From Arthrobacter sp. FB24 (lineage in GTDB: Bacteria; Actinomycetota; Actinomycetes; Actinomycetales; Micrococcaceae): a DNA stretch of 64,000 bases. The notes below the pieces were generated by a model. The model saw nothing but the letters and a program-made list of their open reading frames with translations. It was not told the origin of the DNA and ran no database searches. The translations under genes and the position numbers were made by a program. The stretch spans positions 124,001 to 188,000 of the forward strand of contig NC_008541.1 of the NCBI RefSeq assembly GCF_000196235.1, read 5' to 3'. Shown piece by piece: positions 26,831 through 36,576 of the stretch. The number at the start of each line of letters is the position of its first letter. Within the stretch, counting starts at the first letter, position 1.

Positions 26831-28303
26831 ATGAAACGCATGATGAGCCGCGCGGCCACGCATCCCTGGTTTGAGAACATCAGGCGGCAGCTGCCGCTGG
26901 CGCTGCTGACCATCCTGATCGTGGCCCTCGCTGTCCCGGCGGCCATGCTCGTCGCCCCCGCCTTGACGGGCCAGTCGCCAAACCCGGAAAGCACTGCGTC
27001 CGCGGTTCCCGCCTGGCAGCAGGTCCCGCGGGACCTTTCCCTTCCGCAAGGCATTTCACCCCTCAAGGACTCGGCCCCCGTCCCGTGGCCGGACAAGCTC
27101 GCCGCGCAGCTCAACGCCACCCTGAAGACCGACGGCAGCGGGTCATTCGCCGGCGTGGTGCAGGACGCCGCCACCGGCCAGGTGTTGTTTGACCGGGACG
27201 GCTCGAACGGCAGGGTGCCTGCCTCCAACATGAAGCTTCTGACAGCCGCTGCCGCCCTGCGGGCCGTCGGCCCGGACCAGCGTTTTAGCACCACTGTGGT
27301 TGCCGGCGTCGAGGCGGGATCGGTTGTGCTGACCGGCGGCGGCGACGTCCTGCTGGGTACCGGGGAGTCCTCCCGTGACGCCGTGATGGGGCACGCCGGA
27401 CTGGCCACGCTTGCCCGGCTCACGGTCAAGTCTCTGCAGGAAAACGGCGTCAAGGGTCCGGTGCAGGTCCGGCTGGACGACTCCTTATTTACCGGTCCCG
27501 CCCTGAACCCGACGTGGAGCCCGGACGATGTGGCCGCAGGGGAGACCGCGCCCCTGTTCCCGCTGGCCCTCAACTCGGCCAGGTACGATCCCGCGGTTAC
27601 CACCGGACCGCGCCCGCAGGACGCAGCCATGAGCGCGGCGGAGGCGTTCTCCGCCCAGCTCACAGCGGCAGGTGCCGCCGCCGGGTTGTCCGTCGCTCCC
27701 GGCGTCGAGCGCGCCAAAGCCCCGGAAACCGGCAAGGTGCTGGCCGAAGTCCAGTCCGCCACGCTCCGCCAGCAGGTGGACCTGATGCTGCAGACCTCGG
27801 ACAACTACCTGGCGGAGGTGCTGGGCCGCCTGGCGGCCCTGGCCACCGGACAACCCGGCAGCAATGACGGCGCCACGTCCACTGTGTACAAGCAGGTGCA
27901 GGACCTGGGAATCCCCACGGACGGCCTCCGCGTGGCCGACGTCTCCGGCCTGTCACTGGGAAACCAGGTATCGGCCGGCCAGCTGTCGGAGATCGTCAGG
28001 GCCATCACCTCCGGAACCGAGCCCAGCCTGCGGGCAGCCATCGGCGGATTTCCGGTGGCAGGCCTGACCGGAACGCTGGGCAGCAGGTACACCGATGCGT
28101 CCACGGAGGGCGGTGCGGGGCTGGTGCGGGCAAAGACCGGAACCCTGAATTCCGTGATTGCCCTCAGCGGCTATGTTGTGGACGCCGACGGACGCCTCCT
28201 GGTGTTCTCCTTTATAGGGAACGGCCTGGAGCCCGGCGCTGCGGGAAACAGGACGGCGCTGGACCGCACGGCGTCAGCCTTGGCGTCCTGCGGCTGCCGC
28301 TAG
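26831..28303 (+). CDS. dacB: D-alanyl-D-alanine carboxypeptidase/endopeptidase (PBP4 type)
   Basis: A 490-residue exported class C penicillin-binding protein. An N-terminal membrane segment (about 20-45) acts as signal or anchor. The three catalytic motifs are intact: SNMK at 132-135, SDN at 323-325 and KTG at 435-437. It trims or opens peptidoglycan peptide bridges outside the membrane. The order ppa, dacB, metalloprotease, tilS, hpt is conserved in mycobacteria and relatives. The ATG is preceded by AAAGGA at a distance of about 10 bases. Confidence 0.92.
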   Translation: MKRMMSRAATHPWFENIRRQLPLALLTILIVALAVPAAMLVAPALTGQSPNPESTASAVPAWQQVPRDLSLPQGISPLKDSAPVPWPDKLAAQLNATLKTDGSGSFAGVVQDAATGQVLFDRDGSNGRVPASNMKLLTAAAALRAVGPDQRFSTTVVAGVEAGSVVLTGGGDVLLGTGESSRDAVMGHAGLATLARLTVKSLQENGVKGPVQVRLDDSLFTGPALNPTWSPDDVAAGETAPLFPLALNSARYDPAVTTGPRPQDAAMSAAEAFSAQLTAAGAAAGLSVAPGVERAKAPETGKVLAEVQSATLRQQVDLMLQTSDNYLAEVLGRLAALATGQPGSNDGATSTVYKQVQDLGIPTDGLRVADVSGLSLGNQVSAGQLSEIVRAITSGTEPSLRAAIGGFPVAGLTGTLGSRYTDASTEGGAGLVRAKTGTLNSVIALSGYVVDADGRLLVFSFIGNGLEPGAAGNRTALDRTASALASCGCR

Positions 28304-28411
28304 CGGGCGGCCCCCGCCGGAGCAGTGCCGCCCGCAACGCCCGCCCGTCCGGCACGCGGCCGGTTCGCCGGTCAGCGAACTTAAGGCGCAACCTCGGGGT
28401 GCTGTGATCTG

Positions 28412-29539
28412 ATGGACGCTATGGAGTCAACTGCAGGCGATTCATCGGTACAGGCCCAGGCGCTGATCAACTGGGAGCTCGCGGCGTCAACCGCTGCGCG
28501 GCTGGCTCCGGCAGGCCCTTCGCTGGGTTCCGCCGAAATCGGGACGGCCGTGGAGAACCTGCGCCTGATGGCGGACATCTCCGTGCCGCACGTCCATGAC
28601 ATCACCGGGCTGGAAGCCGCGCGGGACCTCCGCGATTCCTCCGTGCTGGTGGTGGACCGCGCCTCCTGGGCCAAGGCCAACACCCAGAGCTTCACCGTCA
28701 TGCTGAAGCCGGCGATGGAAAAGATGCTGGAGGGCCGCCGCGGAACCATGAGCCCCGGTGCGGCGTCCGTCAGCGGCGCCATCACGGGTAGCCAGTTGGG
28801 CGCCGTGCTCGCCTTCCTCTCCAGCAAGGTCCTGGGCCAGTACGATCCTTTCTCGGCACTCGCCGAAGACTCAACGGCCCCCGCCGGCGGACGCCTTCTG
28901 CTGGTTGCGCCGAACATCGTCCAGGTGGAGCGCGAACTCAACGTTGCCCCCGAGGACTTCCGGCTGTGGGTCTGCCTGCACGAACAGACGCACCGCGTGC
29001 AGTTCGCGGCCGCACCCTGGCTGCGCCACCACATGCTCAACGAGATCGACAACCTTAGCGAGCACCTGCTGGGCAACGTCGACACCCTCCTCGAGCGCGC
29101 GTCGGCTGCGGCCAAATCACTCAAGGACCGCACGGCCGCCGGAACGGCTCCCGGGCGCGGCGCTATCCTGGACCTGCTCCAGGACCCGGAAGAAAAAGCC
29201 TCCCTGTCACACCTGACCGCCGTGATGAGCCTGCTGGAAGGCCACGCCAACGTGGTGATGGACGCGGTCGACGCCAGCATCGTCCCGTCCGTCAAGACCA
29301 TCCGGCAGCGCTTCAACGCCCGGGGCAAGGACCGGGGCGTCGTGGAGAAATTCATCCGCAGCCTGCTGGGCCTCGATGCCAAGATGCGCCAGTACACGGA
29401 CGGCGCCAAATTCGTCCGCGCCGTGGTGGACGTGGCTGGCATGGAAGGCTTCAACCGGGTCTGGGAATCCGCTGCGAACCTGCCCACGGAACCGGAAATC
29501 CATGACGCCAAGCTCTGGCTCGAGCGGATGGGGCTCTAG
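28412..29539 (+). CDS. Zinc-dependent metalloprotease, DUF2342 family
   Basis: A 375-residue protein of the DUF2342 (zinc-dependent metalloprotease, also labelled F420-biosynthesis associated) family. The zincin motif HEQTH sits at 190-194, and an E-x-HANVVMDAV segment near 272 fits the third ligand region. No signal peptide is visible, so it is probably cytosolic. Its place between dacB and tilS is the conserved actinobacterial one. Two ATG codons (28412 and 28421) compete for the start; the first gives the family-like N-terminus MDAMEST. Substrate unknown. Its stop codon abuts the tilS start. Confidence 0.88.
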   Translation: MDAMESTAGDSSVQAQALINWELAASTAARLAPAGPSLGSAEIGTAVENLRLMADISVPHVHDITGLEAARDLRDSSVLVVDRASWAKANTQSFTVMLKPAMEKMLEGRRGTMSPGAASVSGAITGSQLGAVLAFLSSKVLGQYDPFSALAEDSTAPAGGRLLLVAPNIVQVERELNVAPEDFRLWVCLHEQTHRVQFAAAPWLRHHMLNEIDNLSEHLLGNVDTLLERASAAAKSLKDRTAAGTAPGRGAILDLLQDPEEKASLSHLTAVMSLLEGHANVVMDAVDASIVPSVKTIRQRFNARGKDRGVVEKFIRSLLGLDAKMRQYTDGAKFVRAVVDVAGMEGFNRVWESAANLPTEPEIHDAKLWLERMGL

Positions 29540-30670
29540 TTGTCCCACGCCCCAAGCGGACGACGGCGGCCCGGCCGGTTGCCGCCCGTCGTCGGCAAGG
29601 CGCGCAAAATGTTGCAGAACGCCCTGGCCGAGGCCGGCTACCCCGAACGGGTACTCGTCGCCTGCAGCGGCGGCCCGGATTCCCTGGCCCTCGCGGCCGT
29701 CGCATCCTACTTCGGCCGCCGCGGCCACGTGGACGGCCACCCCGTGTCGGTGGGCGCCGTCGTCGTTGACCACCAGTTGCAGCCCGGCTCCGCCGCCGTC
29801 GCCGCCCAAACCGCCGACGTCCTCCGGGACCTGGGGCTTTCCCCCGTGGACGTGCGGCAGGTTGACGTCGCGTCGACCGGGATCGGCCCCGAGGCCGCGG
29901 CCCGGGACGCCCGCCACGCGGCCCTGGAGGAAGCAGCAGCCCAGGCCGGTGCCAATGTAATCCTCCTCGGCCACACCCTGGACGACCAGGCGGAACAGGT
30001 GCTGCTCGGTCTCGCCCGGGGCTCCGGAACACGCTCGCTGGCGGGAATGCGGCCCGTCCGCGGACTCCTGCTCCGGCCGTTCCTGGGCCTCCGCCGCGCC
30101 GACACCCTGGAGATCTGCGCGGTCGAAGGACTGGACCCGTGGCGCGACCCCAGCAACGCCGACCCGTCCTTTGCCCGGTCACGGACACGCGTGGAGGTCC
30201 TCCCCATGCTGGAAGACAAGCTCGGTCCCGGCGTCGCGGAGTCCCTGGCCAGGACGGCCGCCATCCTGCAATTGGACGCCGACTACCTCGACGACGTGGC
30301 CAACAGCACGTATGAGCAACTGGCGGAGCAGTCCGGCGGGGAGATCAGCCTCCCCGAAGCTGCGCTGGGCGAGCTGGCCCCCGCCATCCGGTTCCGGGTG
30401 ATTGCCAAGGCAGCCGCCGCCGTCGGAGGCCAGCAGCCGAGCTATCAGCGCCTGCTTGCCGCGGAGGCACTCCTGCGCCGGCAGGGTTCCGCCGGCCCCG
30501 TGGAACTCCCCGGCGGAGTGAGCGCCTACCGGCTGTCGCTGGCGCAAATCCTCGCTGGCGAAGGGCAGAATCCGCCGGGCCGGGCAGGAGATGCCGCCAA
30601 CGGCGGTCCCCGCGAAGCCGCGCGCTGTGGGAAGCTAGTATTCCGGCCTCAAAAGCCGCCCCAAGAATAG
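29540..30670 (+). CDS. tilS: tRNA(Ile)-lysidine synthase
   Basis: A 376-residue N-type ATP pyrophosphatase that changes the CAU anticodon cytidine of tRNA-Ile2 to lysidine. The PP-loop SGGPDS is at residues 43-48, GHTLDDQAEQVLLGLARGSG near 148 and the DPSNADPSFARSR motif near 200 are diagnostic. The C-terminus is short, as in actinobacterial forms. The TTG at 29540 directly follows the previous stop codon, so translation is likely coupled; a start inside the first 25 residues cannot be excluded. hpt follows. Confidence 0.93.
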   Translation: MSHAPSGRRRPGRLPPVVGKARKMLQNALAEAGYPERVLVACSGGPDSLALAAVASYFGRRGHVDGHPVSVGAVVVDHQLQPGSAAVAAQTADVLRDLGLSPVDVRQVDVASTGIGPEAAARDARHAALEEAAAQAGANVILLGHTLDDQAEQVLLGLARGSGTRSLAGMRPVRGLLLRPFLGLRRADTLEICAVEGLDPWRDPSNADPSFARSRTRVEVLPMLEDKLGPGVAESLARTAAILQLDADYLDDVANSTYEQLAEQSGGEISLPEAALGELAPAIRFRVIAKAAAAVGGQQPSYQRLLAAEALLRRQGSAGPVELPGGVSAYRLSLAQILAGEGQNPPGRAGDAANGGPREAARCGKLVFRPQKPPQE

Positions 30671-30699
30671 TCGCACCCGCATCTACACAGGAGCCATTG

Positions 30700-31251
30700 G
30701 TGGATTCAAACGACGTCCAGGCAGACCTCAAGCACGTTCTCTACACCAAGGATCAGATCCAGCAGCGGATTACCGAGCTCGCTGCACAGATCGACAAGGA
30801 CTACGAGGGCCGGGAGCTCCTCATCGTCGGCGTATTGAAGGGCGCGGTCATGGTCATGGCAGACCTGGCGCGGGCACTTCACAGCCACGTTTCCATGGAC
30901 TGGATGGCAGTTTCCTCCTATGGTTCCGGGACCCAGTCGTCCGGCGTTGTGCGCATCCTCAAGGACCTCGACACGGACCTCATGGGCAAGGACGTCCTGA
31001 TCGTTGAGGACATCATCGATTCCGGACTGACGCTGTCCTGGCTCAAGACCAACCTGGAATCCCGCGGCACCGCGTCCGTGGAAATCTGCACCGCCTTCCG
31101 CAAGCCCACGGCGGCCAAGGTCCAGATCGACGTCAAATACGTCGGCTATGACATCCCCAACGAATTCGTAGTGGGCTACGGCCTGGACTACGCCGAGAAG
31201 TACCGCAACCTGGACTTCGTGGGAACGCTCGCGCCCCACGTCTACGAATAG
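30700..31251 (+). CDS. hpt: Hypoxanthine phosphoribosyltransferase
   Basis: A 183-residue purine-salvage enzyme joining hypoxanthine or guanine to PRPP. The PRPP loop VLIVEDIIDSGLTL is near residue 98, the GVLKGAVMVMADL segment near 43 and the FVVGYGLDYAEKYRN C-terminal segment are typical. GTG at 30700 is preferred to the TTG one codon earlier because AGGAG is then six bases away instead of three. tilS-hpt-ftsH-folE is a deeply conserved order. Confidence 0.95.
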   Translation: MDSNDVQADLKHVLYTKDQIQQRITELAAQIDKDYEGRELLIVGVLKGAVMVMADLARALHSHVSMDWMAVSSYGSGTQSSGVVRILKDLDTDLMGKDVLIVEDIIDSGLTLSWLKTNLESRGTASVEICTAFRKPTAAKVQIDVKYVGYDIPNEFVVGYGLDYAEKYRNLDFVGTLAPHVYE

Positions 31252-31455
31252 CCGCCTTTCCCGGGATCCCTCCCGGCCGGCCGGACCCCCAGCGGGCCGC
31301 GGCCCTGTACCGCTACGCCTAGAGGGAACTTTTGCCCTGCACCGTGCGTGATTCACTCCGAACGGTGTATAGCTAGAAGCTGACGCAGCACCACACGCGC
31401 GCAGACCAGTCGCCGTGCAGCACTACCAGGAGGGACGGGGCCAGCCCCCGATCAG

Positions 31456-33525
31456 ATGAAAGCTAAGAGTTTCTTCAAGGGCCCGGGCATCTGGATCGTT
31501 GTTGTGGTCGGAATGCTCCTGCTGGCCTTTGCCACGCTCGCCCCCGGAGGCGCAACCCGGATCGACACAAAACCGGGCCTCGAGCTCCTTGCGGACAAGG
31601 GCAAGGTGGAGCAGGCCAAGATCTTTGACGCGGAGAACCGCGTAGACCTTGTCCTCAAGGACAACCTGGTCATCGACGGTCAGGACAAGGGCAAGAACGT
31701 CCAGTTCTTCTTTGTCAACGCCCGGGCCGCGGACGTGGTCAAGGCCGTCACCGACGCCGACCCCTCGAGCGGCTACACCGACCAGCCCATCGAAAACAAC
31801 TGGTTCTCCGGGCTGTTCTCCCTCCTGATTCCCGTGCTGCTGCTGGGCGTCCTCTTCTGGTTCCTGCTCTCCCGCATGCAGGGCGGCGGGTCCAAGATCA
31901 TGCAGTTCGGCAAGTCCAAGGCCAAGCTGGTCAACAAGGACATGCCCCAGGTGACGTTCAGCGACGTCGCCGGCGCTGACGAGGCTGTGGAGGAACTCCA
32001 GGAAATCAAGGAATTCCTCCAGGAACCGGCCAAATTCCAGGCCGTGGGGGCCAAGATCCCCAAGGGCGTGCTGCTCTACGGCCCTCCGGGTACCGGTAAG
32101 ACCCTGCTGGCCCGCGCCGTAGCCGGTGAAGCGGGAGTGCCGTTCTTCTCCATCTCGGGCTCCGACTTCGTTGAAATGTTCGTCGGCGTGGGTGCGTCCC
32201 GTGTCCGCGACCTCTTCGAGCAGGCCAAAGCCAGCTCACCCGCCATCATCTTCGTGGACGAAATCGACGCCGTTGGCCGTCACCGCGGCGCCGGCATCGG
32301 CGGCGGCAACGACGAACGCGAGCAGACCCTCAACCAGCTGCTGGTTGAAATGGACGGCTTCGACGTCAAGACCAACGTCATCCTGATCGCCGCCACCAAC
32401 CGCCCCGACGTGCTGGACCCGGCCCTGCTGCGCCCCGGCCGCTTCGACCGCCAGATCACCGTTGAAGCCCCGGACCTGGTAGGCCGCGACCAGATCCTGC
32501 AGGTCCACGCGAAGGGCAAGCCGATGGCTCCCGGGGTCGACCTCAAGGCCGTTGCCAAGAAGACCCCCGGCTACACCGGCGCCGACCTCGCCAACGTCCT
32601 CAATGAAGCTGCCCTGCTGACGGCGCGCTCCAATGCGAACCTGATCGACGACCGCGCCCTGGACGAGGCCATCGACCGCGTCATGGCCGGCCCGCAGAAG
32701 CGCAGCCGCGTCATGAAGGAGCACGAGCGCAAGATCACGGCCTACCACGAAGGCGGACACGCCCTGGTGGCTGCCGCACTGCGGAACTCGGCACCGGTCA
32801 CCAAGATCACCATCCTGCCCCGCGGCCGCGCCCTGGGCTACACCATGGTGGTTCCGGAGAACGACAAGTATTCCGTCACCCGCAACGAACTGCTGGACCA
32901 GATGGCGTACGCCATGGGCGGCCGCGTGGCCGAGGAAATCGTCTTCCACGATCCGTCCACCGGCGCCTCCAACGACATCGAGAAGGCCACGGCGACGGCC
33001 CGCAAGATGGTCACGGAATTCGGCATGAGTGAACGAGTCGGCGCAGTACGCCTCGGCCAGGGCGGCGGCGAGCCGTTCCTGGGCCGCGATGCCGGCCACG
33101 AGCGCAACTACTCCGACCAGATCGCCTACATCGTGGATGAGGAAGTGCGCCGGTTGATCGACCAGGCCCACGACGAGGCCTACGCGATCCTCACCGAGAA
33201 CCGCGACATCCTCGACTCCCTGGCCCTGGAACTGCTGGAGCGGGAGACCCTCAACCAGGCCGAGATTGCGTACGTCTTCCGGGACATCCGCAAGCGCGAC
33301 TTCCGCGAGGTGTGGCTCTCCAAGGAAACCCGCCCGGTGCAGAGCGCCGGCCCCGTCGAGTCCCGGCACGAGCGGGCCGAACGTGAAGCCCAGGAAGAAG
33401 CCAAGGAAGCCCGCCTGGAGGAGCCGCTGGACGCTCGGCCGCCGCACCCGCAGGGCGTGGCAGGGCAGGAGACCTTCGGCGGCGGTGTTACGGACGTCAG
33501 CACCGACGGACCGCAGCACGGCTAA
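31456..33525 (+). CDS. ftsH: ATP-dependent zinc metalloprotease FtsH
   Basis: A 689-residue membrane AAA+ protease. Two N-terminal transmembrane helices (about 10-28 and 117-135) flank an extracytoplasmic region. The AAA module has Walker A GPPGTGKT at 209-216, Walker B IIFVDEID near 265 and the second region of homology [17 protein letters not shown]. The zinc site is HEGGH at 431-435 with a downstream Asp near 507. The C-terminal tail after about 620 is charged and low in complexity. It degrades membrane and regulatory proteins. Long leader of about 200 bp upstream, with TATAGC at 31368 as a possible -10. Confidence 0.97.
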   Translation: MKAKSFFKGPGIWIVVVVGMLLLAFATLAPGGATRIDTKPGLELLADKGKVEQAKIFDAENRVDLVLKDNLVIDGQDKGKNVQFFFVNARAADVVKAVTDADPSSGYTDQPIENNWFSGLFSLLIPVLLLGVLFWFLLSRMQGGGSKIMQFGKSKAKLVNKDMPQVTFSDVAGADEAVEELQEIKEFLQEPAKFQAVGAKIPKGVLLYGPPGTGKTLLARAVAGEAGVPFFSISGSDFVEMFVGVGASRVRDLFEQAKASSPAIIFVDEIDAVGRHRGAGIGGGNDEREQTLNQLLVEMDGFDVKTNVILIAATNRPDVLDPALLRPGRFDRQITVEAPDLVGRDQILQVHAKGKPMAPGVDLKAVAKKTPGYTGADLANVLNEAALLTARSNANLIDDRALDEAIDRVMAGPQKRSRVMKEHERKITAYHEGGHALVAAALRNSAPVTKITILPRGRALGYTMVVPENDKYSVTRNELLDQMAYAMGGRVAEEIVFHDPSTGASNDIEKATATARKMVTEFGMSERVGAVRLGQGGGEPFLGRDAGHERNYSDQIAYIVDEEVRRLIDQAHDEAYAILTENRDILDSLALELLERETLNQAEIAYVFRDIRKRDFREVWLSKETRPVQSAGPVESRHERAEREAQEEAKEARLEEPLDARPPHPQGVAGQETFGGGVTDVSTDGPQHG

Positions 33526-33528
33526 GCT
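33523..33528 (+). promoter_or_regulatory. Leaderless-type -10 hexamer TAAGCT of folE
   Basis: TAAGCT, overlapping the ftsH stop codon, ends six bases before the folE GTG, and no ribosome site is present. It suggests folE has its own leaderless transcript besides read-through from ftsH. Confidence 0.5.
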
Positions 33529-33534
33529 TCTTCT

Positions 33535-34179
33535 GTGACTCATTTCGACGACGACGACGTTTCCGCCGGCCCCGGCCCCTCAGCTGCAGACCACGCGCAG
33601 CATGCCGGCCATATCAAGGTTGACCGGCCACGGATCGAGGCGGCGGTCAGGGAAATCCTGCTGGCCATCGGGGAAGACCCGGACCGCGGCGGCCTCCTGG
33701 ACACCCCTAAAAGGGTGGCCAAGGCCTACGCAGAGGTCTTCGCCGGCCTGCACCACGACCCCGCGGAAATCCTGTCCACCACCTTCGACCTGGACCATGA
33801 GGAGCTGGTCCTGGTCAAGGACATCCCGTTCTACTCCACCTGCGAGCACCACCTGGTGCCGTTCCACGGCGTGGCGCACGTTGGCTACATTCCGTCCCAC
33901 GACGGCAAGGTCACGGGGCTGAGCAAGCTCGCCAGGCTGGTGGACATGTTCGCCAAACGCCCCCAGGTGCAGGAACGGCTCACTACCCAGATCGTCGAAG
34001 CACTGGTAACGCACCTCAAGCCGCGCGGAGCGATCGTGGTCGTGGAATGCGAACACCTGTGCATGTCCATGCGCGGCATCCGCAAGCCCGGTGCCAAGAC
34101 CGTCACCAGCGCCGTGCGCGGTCAACTGCATGACCCGGCCACCCGTGCCGAAGCCATGAGCCTCATACTCGGAAGGTAA
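33535..34179 (+). CDS. folE: GTP cyclohydrolase I
   Basis: A 214-residue GTP cyclohydrolase I, first step of folate synthesis, giving dihydroneopterin triphosphate. The zinc and active-site motifs are [12 protein letters not shown] near residue 102 and [16 protein letters not shown] near 172; together the two Cys and the His ligands of a canonical zinc enzyme are present. The N-terminal 25 residues are Asp/His rich. GTG start nine bases after the ftsH stop with a -10-like hexamer in between. It heads the folE-folP-folB-folK run. Confidence 0.96.
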   Translation: MTHFDDDDVSAGPGPSAADHAQHAGHIKVDRPRIEAAVREILLAIGEDPDRGGLLDTPKRVAKAYAEVFAGLHHDPAEILSTTFDLDHEELVLVKDIPFYSTCEHHLVPFHGVAHVGYIPSHDGKVTGLSKLARLVDMFAKRPQVQERLTTQIVEALVTHLKPRGAIVVVECEHLCMSMRGIRKPGAKTVTSAVRGQLHDPATRAEAMSLILGR

Positions 34180-34189
34180 TAAACAGACT

Positions 34190-35125
34190 ATGGACTCCCT
34201 AGCTGCAGCCCCTGGAACCGGACCCGCAACAAGCCCCTTGCCCATCCTGCGTAAACCGCGGCCGGTAGCCAAGTTTGAAGATCTCCCCTCGGACCGCACG
34301 CTGGTGATGGGCATCCTGAACGTCACCCCGGACTCCTTCAGCGACGGCGGCACGCACCCGACGCCGGACACCGCCATCGCCGCCGGCCTCCGGATGTTCT
34401 ACGCGGGCGCAGACATCATCGACGTCGGCGGCGAGTCCACCCGCCCCGGCGCGGAGGAAGTCAGCCCCGAAGAAGAACAGCGCCGTGTCCTGCCGGTGGT
34501 CGAGGCCATGGTCAAGGCCGGCGCCCTGGTCAGCATTGATACCACCCACGCTTCTACGGCTGCCGCTGCCCTCAAGGCCGGTGCCACCATTATCAATGAC
34601 GTCTCCGGGCTGACGATGGAGCCCGAGATGGCCGAACTGGCCGCCCGTACCGGTGCTCCGTACGTGCTGACGCACCGCCGCGGCGATGCCAAGACCATGA
34701 ACTCGCTCACGGACTACGGCAACGTGGCGGAGGAAGTAGCCGCTGAACTGGTGGGCGTGCGGGACAAACTGTATGCGGCCGGAGTGGCGCCGGAACAGAT
34801 CATCGTGGACCCGGGCCTGGGCTTCTCCAAGAATGATGCCCAGAACTGGGAGCTCCTGCGGAACATGGCTCCGCTGGAGGCGCTGGGCCACAGGCTTCTG
34901 GTGGGCGCCTCCCGCAAACGCTTCCTCGGTACCTTGCTGACCGTGGCGGGCAAGGCTGCCGCTCCCGGCGAACGGGACCACGCGACTGCCGCCATTACAG
35001 CCATCAGCGCCGCCCGCGGCGCATGGGCTGTGCGTGTGCACGACGTCGGACCCAGCCTTGACGCCGTCAAGGTTGCCGCACGGATGTCCGCCGGACCGCT
35101 CAGCCATTCCAGTCCCACCAACTAG
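34190..35125 (+). CDS. folP: Dihydropteroate synthase
   Basis: A 311-residue TIM-barrel enzyme joining p-aminobenzoate to dihydropterin pyrophosphate; target of sulfonamides. MGILNVTPDSFSDGG (about 40-54) and the DVGGESTRPGA loop (near 83) are the two family signatures, and DPGLGFSKN near 205 and GASRKRF near 241 line the pterin site. About 35 residues precede the barrel, somewhat long, so a later start is possible; the ATG has AGGTAAT at a poor distance. It lies 10 bp after folE. Confidence 0.96.
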   Translation: MDSLAAAPGTGPATSPLPILRKPRPVAKFEDLPSDRTLVMGILNVTPDSFSDGGTHPTPDTAIAAGLRMFYAGADIIDVGGESTRPGAEEVSPEEEQRRVLPVVEAMVKAGALVSIDTTHASTAAAALKAGATIINDVSGLTMEPEMAELAARTGAPYVLTHRRGDAKTMNSLTDYGNVAEEVAAELVGVRDKLYAAGVAPEQIIVDPGLGFSKNDAQNWELLRNMAPLEALGHRLLVGASRKRFLGTLLTVAGKAAAPGERDHATAAITAISAARGAWAVRVHDVGPSLDAVKVAARMSAGPLSHSSPTN

Positions 35126-35134
35126 GCAGCCACC

Positions 35135-35494
35135 ATGGACACAATCACGCTGAGCGGTGTTACCGCCGTCGGCCATCACGGGGTGTTCGATTTTGAACGC
35201 CGCAACGGCCAGCCGTTCATCGTTGACGCGGTGCTGCACCTGGACTTCACCAAGGCGGCCGCCTCGGACGACGTCCTGGACACCGCCCATTACGGCGAGG
35301 TGGCCGAACGCATCAAGCACTGGATCACCGGCGACCCGCTTAACCTGATCGAGGCCCTGGCCGTCCGCATCGCCGAAGACCTCCTGGAGGAATTCCCGCT
35401 GGCCGCCGTGGACATCACGGTGCACAAGCCCAAGGCCCCCATTGAGGTGGAGTTCGGCGACGTCTCCGTCAGCGTGCATCGGCGGCGGTCGTGA
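35135..35494 (+). CDS. folB: Dihydroneopterin aldolase
   Basis: A 119-residue dihydroneopterin aldolase, converting dihydroneopterin to 6-hydroxymethyl-dihydropterin and glycolaldehyde. The GHHGVFDFERRNGQPF motif (about 12-27) carries the conserved active-site Glu, and the KPKAPIEVEFGDVSV end contains the conserved Lys. Normal length. It lies 9 bp after folP and its last four bases overlap the folK start. Confidence 0.95.
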   Translation: MDTITLSGVTAVGHHGVFDFERRNGQPFIVDAVLHLDFTKAAASDDVLDTAHYGEVAERIKHWITGDPLNLIEALAVRIAEDLLEEFPLAAVDITVHKPKAPIEVEFGDVSVSVHRRRS

Positions 35495-36045
35495 ACCCGC
35501 CGTATTCGAACAACCCGTATGTCCGGGCGGTACTGGCCCTCGGCAGCAACCTAGGCGAGCGGAACGACACCCTCTCCAGCGCCGTCGCGGACCTCGTGGA
35601 CCGTCCGGAAGTGCGGCTGATCGCGGTTTCCCCGGTAGTCCAGACCAAGGCCGTCGGCGGACCTGAGGGCCAGCCTGACTTCCTTAACATGGTGATCACC
35701 GTGGAAACCTCGCTGCCGCCCTCGGAGCTGCTGCGCCATTGCCAGGCCGTGGAAAACAAGCACCACCGGGTGCGCGAAGTCAGGTGGGGTCCGCGGACCC
35801 TGGACGTGGACATCATCGCTTACGGTGACGTCGTGAGTTCGGATCCGGCACTGACCCTCCCGCATCCCCGCGCCGCGGAGCGGGCGTTTGTGCTCTACCC
35901 GTGGTCGCTCATCGACCCCTCGGCAGAGCTTAACGGCGTCCGGGTGGGCGAACTTGCCGCCAGGGCCGCGGACTTCCCGGACCTTGCCCCCTTCGACGGT
36001 TTCGGCGACTTCGACGGCCTGCCCACGGCAGGGGCAGTGGAGTAG
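35491..36045 (+). CDS. folK: 2-amino-4-hydroxy-6-hydroxymethyldihydropteridine pyrophosphokinase
   Basis: A 184-residue HPPK that pyrophosphorylates the pterin before folP acts. LALGSNLGER lies at about 14-23, and the substrate/Mg site RWGPRTLDVDIIAYGD near 96 is intact, followed by LPHPRAAERAFVL. The GTG start overlaps folB by four bases (GTGA), a sign of coupled translation. The C-terminal 25 residues are low in complexity. Three bases separate it from the DUF3180 gene. Confidence 0.95.
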   Translation: MNPPYSNNPYVRAVLALGSNLGERNDTLSSAVADLVDRPEVRLIAVSPVVQTKAVGGPEGQPDFLNMVITVETSLPPSELLRHCQAVENKHHRVREVRWGPRTLDVDIIAYGDVVSSDPALTLPHPRAAERAFVLYPWSLIDPSAELNGVRVGELAARAADFPDLAPFDGFGDFDGLPTAGAVE

Positions 36046-36048
36046 GCC

Positions 36049-36576
36049 GTGAAACCCGTCAATCCGTTCCTCCTGATCGTCGTTGGGCTGGTCCTTGCCA
36101 TTGCCGGCTGGTTCGCGACCGTCATGACCACCCGCTACGGCCTTGCCACCCCCGTGCTCCCCCAGACCGGGCTGGTGACCATGGGAGTGATCGTGGCGCT
36201 CACGCTGGTGCTGGGGATCCGCGTTCTGCGCTGGCGGAACGGCAAGAAGAAGAAAATGCTGAACCCCATCCTGGCCGCCTGGACCCTGGTCCTCGCCCAG
36301 GCATGTGCGTACACCGGAACGGTGCTGCTGGGCTGGCACGCGGGAATCTTCCTGGACCTGCTCAGGCTTTGGAACCTGCGCAGCGACCAGGGAATCACCT
36401 GGCTGGCCTTTTCCATGGCCGGCGGGGGACTGGCCATGATCATCGTGGGGCTTGTGGTGGAACGCTTCTGCCGGATTCCGCCCGAAGACGGCGACGCCGA
36501 CGGAGCCACGGGAACACCGGGACGGGGCGCCCGCAAGCCCAAAGGGGAAGGCGAATATGCCTACCGAGGCGATTGA
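36049..36576 (+). CDS. DUF3180 membrane protein
   Basis: A 175-residue protein with four predicted transmembrane helices (about 5-25, 40-60, 80-105, 120-145) and a charged C-terminal tail. DUF3180 members follow folK in nearly all actinobacteria, as here, but have no known function. The region around QACAYTGTVLLGWHAG is the most conserved part as I remember it. GTG start three bases after folK; its 3' end overlaps the next PH-domain gene by 20 bp, which points to one coupled transcript. Confidence 0.85.
   Translation: MKPVNPFLLIVVGLVLAIAGWFATVMTTRYGLATPVLPQTGLVTMGVIVALTLVLGIRVLRWRNGKKKKMLNPILAAWTLVLAQACAYTGTVLLGWHAGIFLDLLRLWNLRSDQGITWLAFSMAGGGLAMIIVGLVVERFCRIPPEDGDADGATGTPGRGARKPKGEGEYAYRGD

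Noticed and set aside
32746..32760. HEGGH in FtsH instead of the more familiar HEAGH
   Set aside because: Still a valid HEXXH zinc motif and, as I recall, found in other bacterial FtsH proteins; not an anomaly.
32236..33543. A 435-codon open frame on the minus strand across ftsH
   Set aside because: Antisense shadow of FtsH; no ribosome site and no recognisable protein.
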